From JACNKV01 sp964422145 (GTDB lineage: Bacteria; Fidelibacterota; Marinisomatia; Marinisomatales; JACNKV01), in NCBI GenBank assembly GCA_964422145.1, contig CAYQZV010000004.1:66888-130887 (forward strand): 64,000 nt of DNA, read 5' to 3'. The notes under the pieces are model-generated. The model was given only the letters and a program-made list of their open reading frames with translations. It was not told the DNA's origin and searched no databases. This document shows, in pieces, positions 44,801 through 52,950 of this stretch. The translations under genes were made by a program, and so were the position numbers. Each line of letters begins with the position of its first letter. Position 1 is the stretch's first letter.

Positions 44801-45626
44801 CATGGGAAAGAATATCAACCGTGCCATTACCAATCGGAAGGGCATCAACCAATGTTTGATCAATTGAACCACAGAACATTCCATATTCAGATGCAAAATA
44901 AATTTTCCCATCATGTGCCTGCAAATCATAGGTTGGAACACTTGGCCAATCAGTTGTAGATGGATCGGGAAGGGCATGTCCAACATTCTGAAAACGAGAG
45001 CCAGATTTGTAAAAAAGACCACCTATGGTTGCAGCATACGGTTTATCGATCCCTGGAGCAAAATACATTTTGTTCACAGTAGGATTATGTCCGTCAAACG
45101 TTGGAACCCCTGTGGATTTCTTCTTCCACGTGTCACCGGCATTTGTTGTTCGATATACTGTTTTTGTATCATCGGTTCCCTTCAATCCAACCCACCATGT
45201 TTCTTCATCTTCAAAGGCGATCGAGTTCACCGATTCTTTATGCTGGCTTGCAATAGAATCAATGTTAGCCAGGTTGTTCGCCGGTTGATCCGGAAGCGCA
45301 TTAGATTCAGATGTCCCGTGTGAAGCAACCCATGTGTCTCCCCGGTCTGTTGAAATAAACACACCGGAATTTGTTGTGGCTACCAGTATGGAATCATTGT
45401 AAGGTGAAAAGGCTAAATCGCGTACTAAAGCATCTTCAGTAAACACAAATGCATTGTCACCTTCTGCATTTAATGTAGCGCTAGCCTGATAATATCCTGA
45501 GAAAAAGCCCTGCCCTAGAACCCAAAACATATAATTGTTTCCAATTTCAGCTTGATCTGCTCCGGCAGAGATAATTTGAGAATTTATCAGAGCAAATGTT
45601 AATATTATTTTTTCAAGATGTTTCAT
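41826..45626 (-). CDS. Secreted BNR-repeat protein with degenerate peptidase domain and T9SS tail
   Basis: The 1266-residue protein has a signal peptide (about 1-21) and sortilin/BNR-type propeller repeats with 'FISTDRGDTWVASHG', 'YRTTNAGDTWKKKST' and 'ASYDGGSTWVPINIG'. Near residues 570-720 is a region like secreted FCB M30/immune-inhibitor-type peptidases ('NILIADMDDNAYNS', 'DEEEWVLTGLEHFAAYLTG'). The place where HExxH is expected reads 'ARALGRLIAH', so the zinc site is lost. The last ~85 residues are a type-IX secretion sorting domain ('YQNHPNPFNPSTMIKYDIPE', 'SSGVYFYRLE'). It sits between the PorV-like barrel and the TPR lipoprotein in the operon. Confidence 0.83.
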   Translation of the reverse strand: MKHLEKIILTFALINSQIISAGADQAEIGNNYMFWVLGQGFFSGYYQASATLNAEGDNAFVFTEDALVRDLAFSPYNDSILVATTNSGVFISTDRGDTWVASHGTSESNALPDQPANNLANIDSIASQHKESVNSIAFEDEETWWVGLKGTDDTKTVYRTTNAGDTWKKKSTGVPTFDGHNPTVNKMYFAPGIDKPYAATIGGLFYKSGSRFQNVGHALPDPSTTDWPSVPTYDLQAHDGKIYFASEYGMFCGSIDQTLVDALPIGNGTVDILSHDLIYVVEEGIDSTQTNQFTLDWATGDTVWVYDYFNTLDTLSWHLGLDVDGANHIGQYVNIADTVNQTKWKSKISASGVVELKNDYIYQEGLLDPDLLDYADYDPSNLVVHLTGTEPIYDIDMDSAGNLFYSTGSEIKSLSGETLGVFESIVNDVKLSANEDVLFAATSEGLQKHVIGESGWTEITPQIGMLNTEDQISYVITSVVVMSEDTLFVSCGNNQFDDPRTVTYRTGGVLASYDGGSTWVPINIGLTHRSSSPEDVQSILQAVDSTTVTNEQMGIYDFVIGYFGQIPDVDNSEKMNILIADMDDNAYNSTSDLIIQGYFNPADQDPTNLNSNALDMIYIDSDPQDPGDAQEGIARALGRLIAHNYDNDEEEWVLTGLEHFAAYLTGHKTMPDGDVFSLSNNNSLMFGDYATQTEFDQLFLLIEYLYEKYFYESPFEENSGKLISAIVQEEGNGTEGLNTAISSTGSEKTFAEVYADWALAIHFDNPDQSLYGGLYGFENIDVGIAASTYPWGVSSGFSPYSETIKNWSVKFIQTEKWVDNNGNWLNKAVDFNQETLVLNASDQGDFDVFLIKQQNKSQKDSTAYVELLSLDDNQKRVVYTDWSDFGSSVESVSDSSEINEFQYFALIVVCKESGNDAGGSFVVDDETDSPAIFDLQINQNADLVNYLDIFAFSDVAIYGDGASSTDSDLEGPLVEVSNGESIVTSFIVPQSYDAGNGFVYSKPFDLRSFLPTTISEYWFIGHAESIGGNTVASDSVFIVAIKNDPQSGRVFASALTRITMTIPPEAIDEGDLLTVIRTNQDVANGLYTSVGNAFAVGNSTVQINKPITIGFDISSLNLSESEKRKLDICYELNGEYHILNTHVDIASNSVTAELNQCGDIQLVINSNKLTDELPNRYSLYQNHPNPFNPSTMIKYDIPEPTNVSLTVYNLLGRNVKTLVNEYQPAGKYSVQWMGMDHTGNKVSSGVYFYRLETEQFSKTYKMIMVK

Positions 45627-45641
45627 ATTATGCTCTTAAAG

Positions 45642-46712
45642 TTAAATTTGAATTCCAAATGATGCAAGGTATGTAGGATCAAATAACCTGTAATCTGTCA
45701 TACCAATATCAATGTTCACTCTTCCAAAATTAGCAATTGGATAGTTCTTGACTCCTACGCCGATCGATGCACCCCTTGAGTCATCATTAAACACGTATCC
45801 AGCTCTCCAAACAAAGAACTTATAGAAGGTATATTCCGTTCCCAGGTTGATTCTTTCATGGTTGTCGGCAGGATGTTCTGCAACAACTGAAAGAACTACT
45901 TTATGATTTTGGATATCATAGGGTGTCGCTGCAACTCCAAACCTGAATGTCAGAGGTAATCCGTAAGGACGGAATGTGTTTTCTTCCGGTTCGCCGTCAT
46001 CACCTAGAATTGGTTCACCGTTATTATAATCAACAAAACTACCATCAAGTTGTAAATCCGGTCCGAAGTTTCGAATGGACATTCCCAACTTTAACGTTTT
46101 ATAGTTTGTGTCATACAATGTCCCAACATCAAAAGCCCAAGTGTTGCCGGCACCAAAACCTTCTTCTTCACCCGATAAGCCTTTTGCAAAAGCCTCGTGA
46201 ATGAATTTTACATGAGCACCAAAACTGAATTTATCTGAAATGCTGGTACCATATCCAAGTCCGATTGCATAGCTTCCGGCACTGAACGTTTCGCCATTGA
46301 TGCTTCCATCTTGGTCTTCAATGGTTGTAACCGACATATCACCGCTTGATAATGACACCATGCTGACAGCAAGGGTTCCTCTTATTTGCGGTACTTTTAT
46401 TGAGTATGCTGCGGCGATAAGATCAATATCAGCGAACCATTTCGTTTTAGATGCAAAAACATATTGTTTTGGAGCCGTAGCAAGTCCCGCTGGGTTCCAA
46501 AATACTGATGAGGCATCCTGTAACAGGGGGTCCATTGCTGCACCCATTGCAAATCCTCTTGCGCCAATATCAAGCTTAAGGAATTGGGCACCAACAAAAC
46601 CGACTTTCGCAGTTTTTGAACCTTCAGAGTCCGAATCGCTTGCAAGGGCAATGCCTATAGAGATTAACAGAAAACCTAATGTTTTCCATGTTGTATTTAT
46701 TTTCTTAATCAT
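45642..46712 (-). CDS. PorV/PorQ-family outer-membrane barrel
   Basis: The 356-residue protein starts with a signal peptide ending at 'IALASDSD' and then the PorV/PorQ hallmark 'LKLDIGARGFAMGAAM', followed by 'DASSVFWNPAGLAT' and 'YSIKVPQIRGTLAVSM'. The C-terminal half is repeated beta strands ('FRFGVAATPYDIQNHKVVLS', 'NLGTEYTFYKFFVWRAGYVF'). In Bacteroidetes PorV is part of the type IX system; here it lies in an operon with proteins bearing C-terminal sorting tails, so a local carrier role is plausible. Its start overlaps the previous stop by 1 nt (TAATG). Confidence 0.93.
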   Translation of the reverse strand: MIKKINTTWKTLGFLLISIGIALASDSDSEGSKTAKVGFVGAQFLKLDIGARGFAMGAAMDPLLQDASSVFWNPAGLATAPKQYVFASKTKWFADIDLIAAAYSIKVPQIRGTLAVSMVSLSSGDMSVTTIEDQDGSINGETFSAGSYAIGLGYGTSISDKFSFGAHVKFIHEAFAKGLSGEEEGFGAGNTWAFDVGTLYDTNYKTLKLGMSIRNFGPDLQLDGSFVDYNNGEPILGDDGEPEENTFRPYGLPLTFRFGVAATPYDIQNHKVVLSVVAEHPADNHERINLGTEYTFYKFFVWRAGYVFNDDSRGASIGVGVKNYPIANFGRVNIDIGMTDYRLFDPTYLASFGIQI

Positions 46713-49042
46713 TAGTTACCCCTCAGAATAACGAATTTTCCAATTTGTTTAGATGGGAATGTTTTCAGGGCTGTTTCAACCACATAAACATACATACCGC
46801 TTACAACATCTAAATCTGATTTTGACGATAAGTCCCATGCATCATCAGTGGAGCTGTCATTGTGGTAAATTTCTTGAATGACATCTCCTGTGATACTTAA
46901 GATCGTAATTTTACACGCGGGCGGCAAATTGGTAAAGTTTATTTTGTTCTCATATTGTGCCTCAAGCAGCGAAGCGCCTTTATATGGATTGGGATATACC
47001 GAAACACGCTTGCCATTCCATTCTTCTCCTTCTCCGTAAAACTTCCGTGGATAGACAGGTTCAGGAGCTCCGGTTGATGCGTCCGTCTTATAGTTGACTT
47101 TCGCTGATTCGATGGGCGGAAATTCAGGTTTCCCATGTGCTGACGGGTTATCATAGGCTGTTACCACATAATAATATGGGAGATTGTTGGTCGGGCGATC
47201 AATCTCTGTAATCATATCTACCTCATTGCCATCTGCATCTGCAGCACGGAAGACTGAAGACGTATCAAAGAAACTGTGTGTCAACGCCGGTAAATCAAAT
47301 TGCTGTTTGTTGAACAATGTGTCTCCTGTTTCAAAATCCGTCACATAAACAGGGCCATCTACATTATCAAAGGCGCCGAGCAGTTCCCATTCTCCCGGGA
47401 CGAATTTTGAACGATACACTCTATATCCTTCAAAATCTGCTGCGCCGACCAATGGATCTACTTCTAATTCAGAAGAGTTATCCCAAGACATCATAACTCC
47501 TTGGTCCAACGGACTGTAGGCCAACACAGGGACAGGAGGAGGAATCGGCAATAGATAATGGATATCTTCATCCGGGGCTGACGGTTCATAAGGGCTAGAG
47601 GAACTTCCTGCAAAATATGCTATTAAAGCATTATCAGCATTGACTCGCAGATCCCTTATACCTTTTCCAACAATTGCCGCATAGACAAAATGTAAAGTGT
47701 CTCCCACCTCAAAATTATTAAACGGACCCGTTGTTAACATAAATCGGTAATCAAATGTTGGAGCGCCTACATTAAACGGATGGGGCATAAATTTATTTCC
47801 GCGACTTTCAATATGTGTCCCTGTTGCGTAGTCAAATTTATCTCTGTCGGTCGCCGGATCTGATTCCCAATTCCACCACTGGTGACTAAAAACACGCATG
47901 AGTGTATCATCCTCTGTATCCATATAAGGGCCGTATTTCCACATATCTGTATAGATCAGCCGACCGCCGATGAACCCGGGGACATCTCCACCCTCATTGG
48001 TATCATCTTCAGGTGTTGTTGGATCATCAGCATCATACATAAAAGACATGTTCCTTGGGACAACATATCCTCTCAGTGTTACACCGTTAATAACAGCAAC
48101 CTCGCCTGCGGTAGCAGTATAATCGGGGTTTACCGCATCAAGCTGCCATCTGATTTCCGGAGCATTGCTGTCATCAGAAATGAATACCGTGTATTCATCA
48201 TAGAAACCATCGGGGTAAGCTAAGGTGGGTTCAAAATCCGGCTGGTTGGATGATGGGCTTCCTACATTTTTCCAACCAAATGGAACACCGGCTTCACTGT
48301 ATCCTTCAATAACGTCATCGCCATCCAAGTCACCATTTTCAACCAGGTCTACTCTATATGTAATTTGGTTTTCCGGATTGTTACCATCCCAACCGTCAAA
48401 ATCAACTGCATCATCAATATGGGGGTTTGTCGGATCATTTCCTGTTCCGACATCGCAATCATATACCCAGCTGATGTACAGTTCGTTTAACTCATCTCCA
48501 CTGTAGTCATCTCCGCTACGTTCCTTGATCACATCCAGTTCATAAATAACAAAGTCATCATAATCCGGAGTACTCCAGGTTAAACCTCTTTGTTTCATTT
48601 TAAGGCCAAGGGATGTTGTGGTATGCGGTCCGACAAAATCATCAAAGGTCGCATAACTGTCTTCAACTGATTTTCCCGGATAAGCCGGAAGATCAAAACT
48701 GCTTCCTTCTGTAGGATGAAATTCATACTGCCCGTAGTCAGCATGACTGCAGCGTTTTTCTCCATCGACCAATGCAGAAATCCACAATCGTCCTTCCCAC
48801 AAATGATGTGTCCCACTTCCTCCTGGCCATTCCATGGATGGAAGTCCCTCCGGCACATTGGGGTCACCATAGTTTCCAAAGTTGCTGGTTGCTGTCCACA
48901 CTTTACCAACATTGTGGACCTTATATTCATCGACCGCCATATTTCTCGGAGACATTGGGTAATCAGTAACATTGATGTTTTTCCCAATTATCATGGAAAG
49001 TGAGAGTCCGATGACAATTATTGTTTTGTAGTATGTATTCAT
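46712..49042 (-). CDS. Large secreted protein with type-IX-like C-terminal domain
   Basis: The 776-residue protein has a signal peptide ending near 'SMIIGKNINV', long stretches rich in Asp, Asn and Tyr, and a fibronectin-like part around 'AYSPLDQGVMMSWDNSSELE' and 'NNLPYYYVVTAYDNPSAHGK'. The C-terminus has 'VSVYPNPYKGASLLEAQYEN' and ends in a surface-sorting-like module ('SGMYVYVVET'). It is the second gene of the operon, 16 nt after the receptor gene. It probably works at or outside the outer membrane; the function is unknown. Confidence 0.8.
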   Translation of the reverse strand: MNTYYKTIIVIGLSLSMIIGKNINVTDYPMSPRNMAVDEYKVHNVGKVWTATSNFGNYGDPNVPEGLPSMEWPGGSGTHHLWEGRLWISALVDGEKRCSHADYGQYEFHPTEGSSFDLPAYPGKSVEDSYATFDDFVGPHTTTSLGLKMKQRGLTWSTPDYDDFVIYELDVIKERSGDDYSGDELNELYISWVYDCDVGTGNDPTNPHIDDAVDFDGWDGNNPENQITYRVDLVENGDLDGDDVIEGYSEAGVPFGWKNVGSPSSNQPDFEPTLAYPDGFYDEYTVFISDDSNAPEIRWQLDAVNPDYTATAGEVAVINGVTLRGYVVPRNMSFMYDADDPTTPEDDTNEGGDVPGFIGGRLIYTDMWKYGPYMDTEDDTLMRVFSHQWWNWESDPATDRDKFDYATGTHIESRGNKFMPHPFNVGAPTFDYRFMLTTGPFNNFEVGDTLHFVYAAIVGKGIRDLRVNADNALIAYFAGSSSSPYEPSAPDEDIHYLLPIPPPVPVLAYSPLDQGVMMSWDNSSELEVDPLVGAADFEGYRVYRSKFVPGEWELLGAFDNVDGPVYVTDFETGDTLFNKQQFDLPALTHSFFDTSSVFRAADADGNEVDMITEIDRPTNNLPYYYVVTAYDNPSAHGKPEFPPIESAKVNYKTDASTGAPEPVYPRKFYGEGEEWNGKRVSVYPNPYKGASLLEAQYENKINFTNLPPACKITILSITGDVIQEIYHNDSSTDDAWDLSSKSDLDVVSGMYVYVVETALKTFPSKQIGKFVILRGN

Positions 49043-49058
49043 ATTTGTCTTCTATGTA

Positions 49059-52000
49059 TTAAAATTTTACTGAAATACCTAGCTTGATCGTTCTTTCTTG
49101 TGAAAGATATCCGGGGATACCATATACACCACCGGCAGGATACTTTTTATTATAATCAATTTTGCCGTCACCATCAGTATCCATGATCCACATATATTCA
49201 TCTTTGAACGTTTCATCAATGTAACCGTCACCGTCATCATCTATGCCATTGTGATCGTCTTCAGACGGGAAGACAGCTTTATCCTTATCTTCATAAGCTT
49301 TTTGGTAATTTGTATACAAGTGATACCATTCTGCATCATAAACATCGGTAATGTTCTGGTTGTTGAACAAATTATCAACCCAAAGGAAGACAGATGCTTT
49401 TGTGTCTCTTCCAAATCCGGGAATAATGAAGCTCTTGCTGGCATACAAATCCACATTAAATGTGCTTGGTAAGCGCTCGGTATTAATTTCAACCTCTAAA
49501 GACCTACTGGGCGGAGAATAGGGTAATCCGCTTCCGTAATTGAGGGTGGTGTTCAAATCCACATCAATATACGGTACCATTGTTTTTAATGTTGCATTAA
49601 TGGTGTGTCTTTGATCCCAATCCAGGTAGTTCTCATTTCCGGGGATGATCTGACTTGCCCATGTAAATCGATAGTTCTGAAGCGCCGAAGAGCTTTTTCC
49701 CTTGGCAATAGAATATGTGTAGTTGATATTACCACCAAAGTACTTGGTGAATTGACGGAACAAGTCAATCTCCAATCCTTTTACATTACCATAGTCACCG
49801 TTAATGTGGCGGGTATAGTATTGATTTGCCTTGATCCAAATCTGTTTCGTATCAACTAATCCCTGAATATCTTTGTAGAAACCTTTGACTTCCAGTCTCC
49901 AGAAGTTTCCAATTTGATGTCTTAACCCAAGTTCATAACTGGTTGTTGTTTCAGGTAAGATATCCGGGTTTCCCACAATTGGGAAAGCGCCTGAGAAATC
50001 CCAGTTAATATTTCTGTACATAAATTGGAATTGCGGAATCTGGAAAGTCTGTCCATAATTGAAGTAAAATGCATCCCGGTTTGTGATTGGATAAGATACA
50101 CCAATCCTCGGACTCCAGTACCATTTAGAAGGAACGGTCGTTGGATCTTTTACTTCCCCTCCTGTTGTCAGGTCGACAGTTGGATCATTTATATCAGACG
50201 GGTAATTGTCAAATCTCGGGTCAAAGTAATCTACCCGGATACCGCTGACAATTACCAGAGATTTAAATTCCATTTTATCTTCAAGGAAGACTCCCCACCA
50301 AACGGGGTCCAGTTTCTTTTGTTTTTGACCCCAAGTTTGATCACTGTATAGGTCTTCAAACGGTTCATGTAATTCATTATAATTGACCTTACCATCACCT
50401 TCGCCTACATCCGGAGGAAGATCAATAAAGTCATCATCATAATCACCGTCCCCGTTTCCATCAACCGCAGGAACACCATCTTCACCATAATCCAAGTGAT
50501 CCCAGGTGCCATTTCCTTCAAATTCATCATCGGTGCCTTCTATACCGTCAAAGCCCCAATCTGAAAACTTTTCACCAAATCGACCCCAGCCGTTTCTGGA
50601 TCCGATATTTTGACCATAGATGTTACCGCCTGAGGGCATATCAACATCATGATCAAATACGTCATACACATTCATCTCAAAACCGGTTCTCACTAAATGA
50701 TGTTTTGTGACCTGGCTTGTTAATGTGGTTTTAAAATTCCAGATCACTTTTTCATCTACATTCCATCGGTTACGATTAAATGTTGTTCCGTTTCCGTATG
50801 TATAAAATTTATCTCTGTCTTGCGTATTCTGAATTGGAATATCCTCCCAAGCCAACCATTTACTATAATCGTTGGGGAAGGCATCCTCCGAAATATCCAA
50901 GAAGTCATTGTTATTCCAGTCGGTAAAGAGATTATCGCTGTAATCATCAATAAATTCCTGTTCAATGCCTGCTTCATTCAGAAAATCAAGATAGGTCGGA
51001 ATGCTGGCTGACTCCTCGGTATCATAATGATAATATGTTTTAAACCGACTTAAGCTGACTAGCAAGAATGTGTTTTTCGCAAACTGTTGGTTTAAGCTCA
51101 AACTAATGTGTGAACTGTTGTCTCTAAACCGCAATAAGTGATCTAACATACTGAAGGAATCATTGAACCCATCAGCAAGCGGATCGTTTGTTAAATTTCT
51201 GTTTCCTAATATGATCGTATGTCCAAGACTATCTGTAGTATTTGTATTGGGAATTGGAATGTCAACACCCCATTGATATTCACCGTCATCATTCATATCG
51301 ATAAAGCTGGAATCGCTCGTAGCGCCTGTCCGGTTAAAATCAAAAATGTCCCAATTGCTGTTCCCGTTCAAGTCTTCTTCTCTAAAATCACCGTCCCCTT
51401 CAATGATGGCTCCTTCGCCGTCTTTATCAACTTCAACCAAAACATTACGTTTAGGAATATCATTCTCACTAATCCCAACGGTTTCTATTACCTCATACAT
51501 ATTCAAACCATATAATAATCCGTCCTCGCCATAGGTAGCGGGATCGAAAATATCTTTAGCCTGAATCGTAACAACCCTATCTAATCTGTCATCATTATCA
51601 GAATTTTCATTTTCATAACTGATGCGGCTGTATCGATGGCTGTACTGATTGTTGCTCGAATAGTTATTGTTTATTGCCAGTTTGACTTTTGATTTCGGGA
51701 AAGGTCTCCAGGTTAAACTTGTCGTAACGGCACCCGCGTCTCGTTCAGCAATACCGTACCTTCCCTGTTCATTGGTAAATTCCCCTGCAACAAACCACCG
51801 TAGCGGGAGATTCCACAGCGGCCCGCCTAATGATCCTTCAAAAACTCTTTCTCTGTTTAGGCCCGGAAAACCAACATTCATGAGTGAATTATCATCTGTT
51901 TTTACACGAAACATTCCTTTTAATTCTGAACCGCCTTCTTGAGTAACCATATTCACCACACCGGAAAGCGCATTACTGTATTCCACTGAAATTCCAGACG

Positions 52001-52598
52001 TAATAATATTTGTTTCAGCAATTCCCAGTTTTGGTACTTCGGCACTAAACTCATTGTCAATCGGGTCGACAGCAGGGACACCATTAATTAAGAATAATAT
52101 CTCACCGTCTCGACCACCACGTGCATGTCCGTCAACAATTCCGGCAGTCAGGTTTAAGATATCACCAATGTCATCAACAGGAATTTCTTCAATCATTTCA
52201 GATGTCATGCTTCGCCTGGAAGAAACAAGGTCGGTCTCGATCAAAGGTTTTTTGGCTGTTACAGTAACAACTTCGCCTTCCAGAACTTCAGAGCTCATCT
52301 CAATATCAATCGTTGTTGTTAGGTCTGCTGTAACAACGACATTGGTTATTACGGATTTTGCATATCCCATACTGTTCGCATTGATCGTATATTCACCCGG
52401 TGGAACAAATAGAATAGTATAATATCCTTCTAAATCAGCAGCGGATCCTAAAGAAGTCCCTGTAACGAGAATATTAGCCCCAATAATCGGTTCTCCAGTT
52501 GAAGCATCGATAACTCTACCTGCGATTTTTCCGGTATTTCCAGCAAATAGACTCGATACAAACAGTACCATAAAAATAAATGGTTTCAAATGTCTCAT
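49059..52598 (-). CDS. TonB-dependent receptor with carboxypeptidase-like N-domain
   Basis: The ~1179-residue outer-membrane receptor has a signal peptide ('MRHLKPFIFMVLFVSSLFAG'), a carboxypeptidase-regulatory-like domain ('GRVIDASTGEPIIGANILV', 'ILFVPPGEYTINANSMGY'), a plug ('IPVDDIGDILNLTAGIVDGH', 'FLINGVPAVDPIDNEFS') and a long barrel ending in 'YLSQERTIKLGISVKF'. Inserted in the barrel are several Asp/Gly loops resembling calcium-binding sites ('DGNGDGDYDDDFID', 'DDDGDGYIDE', 'DTDGDGKIDY'). ATG 52598 gives the cleaner signal peptide; 52610 is the alternative. It heads a five-gene operon and probably imports a large or polymeric substrate. Confidence 0.93.
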   Translation of the reverse strand: MRHLKPFIFMVLFVSSLFAGNTGKIAGRVIDASTGEPIIGANILVTGTSLGSAADLEGYYTILFVPPGEYTINANSMGYAKSVITNVVVTADLTTTIDIEMSSEVLEGEVVTVTAKKPLIETDLVSSRRSMTSEMIEEIPVDDIGDILNLTAGIVDGHARGGRDGEILFLINGVPAVDPIDNEFSAEVPKLGIAETNIITSGISVEYSNALSGVVNMVTQEGGSELKGMFRVKTDDNSLMNVGFPGLNRERVFEGSLGGPLWNLPLRWFVAGEFTNEQGRYGIAERDAGAVTTSLTWRPFPKSKVKLAINNNYSSNNQYSHRYSRISYENENSDNDDRLDRVVTIQAKDIFDPATYGEDGLLYGLNMYEVIETVGISENDIPKRNVLVEVDKDGEGAIIEGDGDFREEDLNGNSNWDIFDFNRTGATSDSSFIDMNDDGEYQWGVDIPIPNTNTTDSLGHTIILGNRNLTNDPLADGFNDSFSMLDHLLRFRDNSSHISLSLNQQFAKNTFLLVSLSRFKTYYHYDTEESASIPTYLDFLNEAGIEQEFIDDYSDNLFTDWNNNDFLDISEDAFPNDYSKWLAWEDIPIQNTQDRDKFYTYGNGTTFNRNRWNVDEKVIWNFKTTLTSQVTKHHLVRTGFEMNVYDVFDHDVDMPSGGNIYGQNIGSRNGWGRFGEKFSDWGFDGIEGTDDEFEGNGTWDHLDYGEDGVPAVDGNGDGDYDDDFIDLPPDVGEGDGKVNYNELHEPFEDLYSDQTWGQKQKKLDPVWWGVFLEDKMEFKSLVIVSGIRVDYFDPRFDNYPSDINDPTVDLTTGGEVKDPTTVPSKWYWSPRIGVSYPITNRDAFYFNYGQTFQIPQFQFMYRNINWDFSGAFPIVGNPDILPETTTSYELGLRHQIGNFWRLEVKGFYKDIQGLVDTKQIWIKANQYYTRHINGDYGNVKGLEIDLFRQFTKYFGGNINYTYSIAKGKSSSALQNYRFTWASQIIPGNENYLDWDQRHTINATLKTMVPYIDVDLNTTLNYGSGLPYSPPSRSLEVEINTERLPSTFNVDLYASKSFIIPGFGRDTKASVFLWVDNLFNNQNITDVYDAEWYHLYTNYQKAYEDKDKAVFPSEDDHNGIDDDGDGYIDETFKDEYMWIMDTDGDGKIDYNKKYPAGGVYGIPGYLSQERTIKLGISVKF

Positions 52599-52610
52599 AA
52601 GGTTTTCCAT

Positions 52611-52950
52611 AAATTTTTTATTAATTTGTTAGGTTGTGATTTAAAACATGGTTATAAACAAATAGCCGTCATGTTTTAATCCTGGACTGAATTTGTATTG
52701 ATTTATATCAAGAAAGCAAGTCTTTAAATAATATAATTCTTTTTTTCATATAATTCATGAAATTCATTATTTTGTTTTCTGGAAAAATTGTGGTTGGAAT
52801 ATGTGTTCATTGTTGTTTAAACTTTAACTACGAAGTATTTTCTCAGAGAATTCCCATCGTTGTTTTGGGGAATTCTAAATCGATATAAAACCTTATAGGT
52901 GATAAATCGGTTGAGAAATCATAATAAACAAAACAGGAGAATAAAAAAAC
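52611..52950. promoter_or_regulatory. Divergent promoter region with an inverted repeat
   Basis: This 340-nt AT-rich gap lies between the TonB receptor operon (-) and the large secreted protein gene (+), so it must hold promoters in both directions. A perfect 10-nt inverted repeat, TTAAAACATG at 52641-52650 and CATGTTTTAA at 52670-52679, lies within about 80 nt of the receptor start and could be an operator or a leader hairpin. An AGGAG ribosome binding site stands before ATG 52951. No reading frame or RNA gene is recognised here. Confidence 0.5.

Noticed and set aside
48225..49003. Plus-strand frames inside the 776-residue secreted protein gene
   Set aside because: They are antisense to a gene with an intact signal peptide and C-terminal domain, and they have no ribosome binding site.
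52611..52950. A small RNA or tRNA gene in the largest gap
   Set aside because: Apart from the short inverted repeat there is no cloverleaf, GC-rich structure or terminator; the region looks like AT-rich promoter DNA.
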